From NCBI RefSeq assembly GCF_938036805.1, contig NZ_CALHWC010000185.1, forward strand, positions 1 to 5,886: a DNA stretch of 5,886 bases, read 5' to 3'. This DNA comes from an uncultured Streptococcus sp. Its GTDB lineage: Bacteria > Bacillota > Bacilli > Lactobacillales > Streptococcaceae. The translations under genes were made by a program, and so were the position numbers. Below, in pieces: positions 5,245 to 5,886 of this stretch. The first letter of the stretch is position 1. Each line of letters starts with the position of its first letter. The notes beneath the pieces were generated by a model. The model did no database searches, was not told the DNA's origin, and saw nothing but the letters and a program-made list of their open reading frames with translations.

Positions 5245-5886
5245 ATGACGAAAGAGAAGGGTGTCGGCAGGGCACATAGCAAGATTATTCTTATGGGAGA
5301 GCATTCGGTGGTCTATGGCTATCCAGCCTTGGCTTTGCCTCTCAACAATATCGAAGTGACTTGTCAGGTATTCCCTTCTGAGAAGCCTTGGACTCTCTAT
5401 GAGCAAGATACCTTGTCCATGGCTGTATTTGCCTGTCTGGAGCACTTAGGGAAGCAAGGCGCTCAGATTCGTTGTCAGGTGGATTCTATGGTGCCAGAAA
5501 AACGGGGCATGGGTTCGTCTGCTGCTGTCAGCATTGCAGCCATTCGTGCGGTTTTTGACTACTTCGAAGAAGCCTTGGATCATGAGACGCTGGAAATTCT
5601 GGCCAATCGGGCAGAGATGATTGCCCATATGAATCCTAGCGGTCTGGATGCCAAGACCTGCCTTAGCGATGTAGCCATCAAGTTTATCCGCAATGTCGGA
5701 TTTTCAGAGATTGAGTTAGATTTGGATGCTCATCTGCTGATTGCGGATACGGGCATTCACGGACACACGCGGGAAGCTATCAAAAAGGTGGAAAGCTTGG
5801 GTCAGGAGGCTCTGCCCCTCTTACAGGAGCTGGGAAATTTGACGAAAATTGTTGAAAAGGCGATCCATCTCAAGGATTTGCTAACC
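5245..5886 (+). CDS. mvk: Mevalonate kinase, N-terminal 214 codons, cut by window edge
   Basis: This cytoplasmic GHMP-superfamily kinase phosphorylates mevalonate with ATP to 5-phosphomevalonate, an early step of the mevalonate route to isopentenyl diphosphate. The N-terminal motif AHSKIILMGEHSVVYG (10-25) holds Lys13 and Glu19. The ATP-binding glycine-rich motif PEKRGMGSSAA is at 84-94. NPSGLDAKT (130-138) contains the presumed catalytic Asp135, and the frame stays open to the right edge. The family is about 290-310 residues, so roughly a third is missing. The start is the ATG at 5245: an in-frame TAG at 5233-5235 rules out a longer form, and the MTK start agrees with streptococcal homologues. 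The Shine-Dalgarno sequence is weak (GAGAGAAAG region); a better AAGGA lies too far upstream (5223-5227). In streptococci mvaD, mvaK2 and fni usually follow. The pneumococcal enzyme is feedback-inhibited by diphosphomevalonate. Confidence 0.95.
   Translation, partial: MTKEKGVGRAHSKIILMGEHSVVYGYPALALPLNNIEVTCQVFPSEKPWTLYEQDTLSMAVFACLEHLGKQGAQIRCQVDSMVPEKRGMGSSAAVSIAAIRAVFDYFEEALDHETLEILANRAEMIAHMNPSGLDAKTCLSDVAIKFIRNVGFSEIELDLDAHLLIADTGIHGHTREAIKKVESLGQEALPLLQELGNLTKIVEKAIHLKDLLT

Noticed and set aside
5045..5628. Three minus-strand open frames of 60-92 codons
   Set aside because: They overlap the hydrolase end, the intergenic region and the mevalonate kinase gene in opposite orientation, show no family resemblance and cross a plus-strand terminator.

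Overview
The window reads as chromosomal DNA from a Streptococcus, most likely of the sanguinis/mitis group. The evidence is a close match, from memory, of several products to streptococcal proteins (PepX, a Gla-type glycerol facilitator, CppA, a Gram-positive-type mevalonate kinase), strong GGAGG-type ribosome binding sites and compact AT-rich spacers with sigma-70-like promoters. I see no mobile element, tRNA, rRNA or CRISPR array. No stretch longer than 300 bases lacks a gene.

Layout: (1) 1-2206, minus strand: pepX (Xaa-Pro dipeptidyl-peptidase), open at the left edge and lacking roughly the last 25 residues. (2) 2207-2308: a divergent control region in which the pepX and gla promoters overlap face to face. 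(3) 2309-3205, plus: gla, a 298-residue aquaglyceroporin, followed by an intrinsic terminator at 3215-3245. (4) 3246-3398: a spacer holding a near-consensus CodY box and a good promoter. (5) 3399-4136, plus: cppA, overlapping by ATGA with (6) 4133-5065, plus: a serine beta-lactamase-like hydrolase, ending at a terminator at 5117-5142. (7) 5143-5244: a leader with an inverted repeat and a weak promoter. (8) 5245-5886, plus: the first 214 codons of mevalonate kinase, open at the right edge.

How the genes relate: PepX frees X-Pro dipeptides from proline-rich peptides, and Gla lets glycerol and water cross the membrane. The two are divergently arranged here, as I recall they are in Lactococcus. 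cppA and the hydrolase form a two-gene, translationally coupled unit. The upstream CodY-like box suggests that this unit answers to branched-chain amino acid or GTP status, which would tie it loosely to the peptide nutrition theme of pepX. Mevalonate kinase starts a separate unit, probably the mvaK1-mvaD-mvaK2 isoprenoid operon, of which only the first gene is visible.

The genes are mostly ordinary housekeeping genes. The points worth a second look are regulatory (the CodY-like box, the overlapping promoters, the competing hairpins after gla, the repeat before mevalonate kinase) and biochemical (CppA looks like a tandem VOC-fold protein with an incomplete metal site rather than a protease). 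I did not find a convincing new system.
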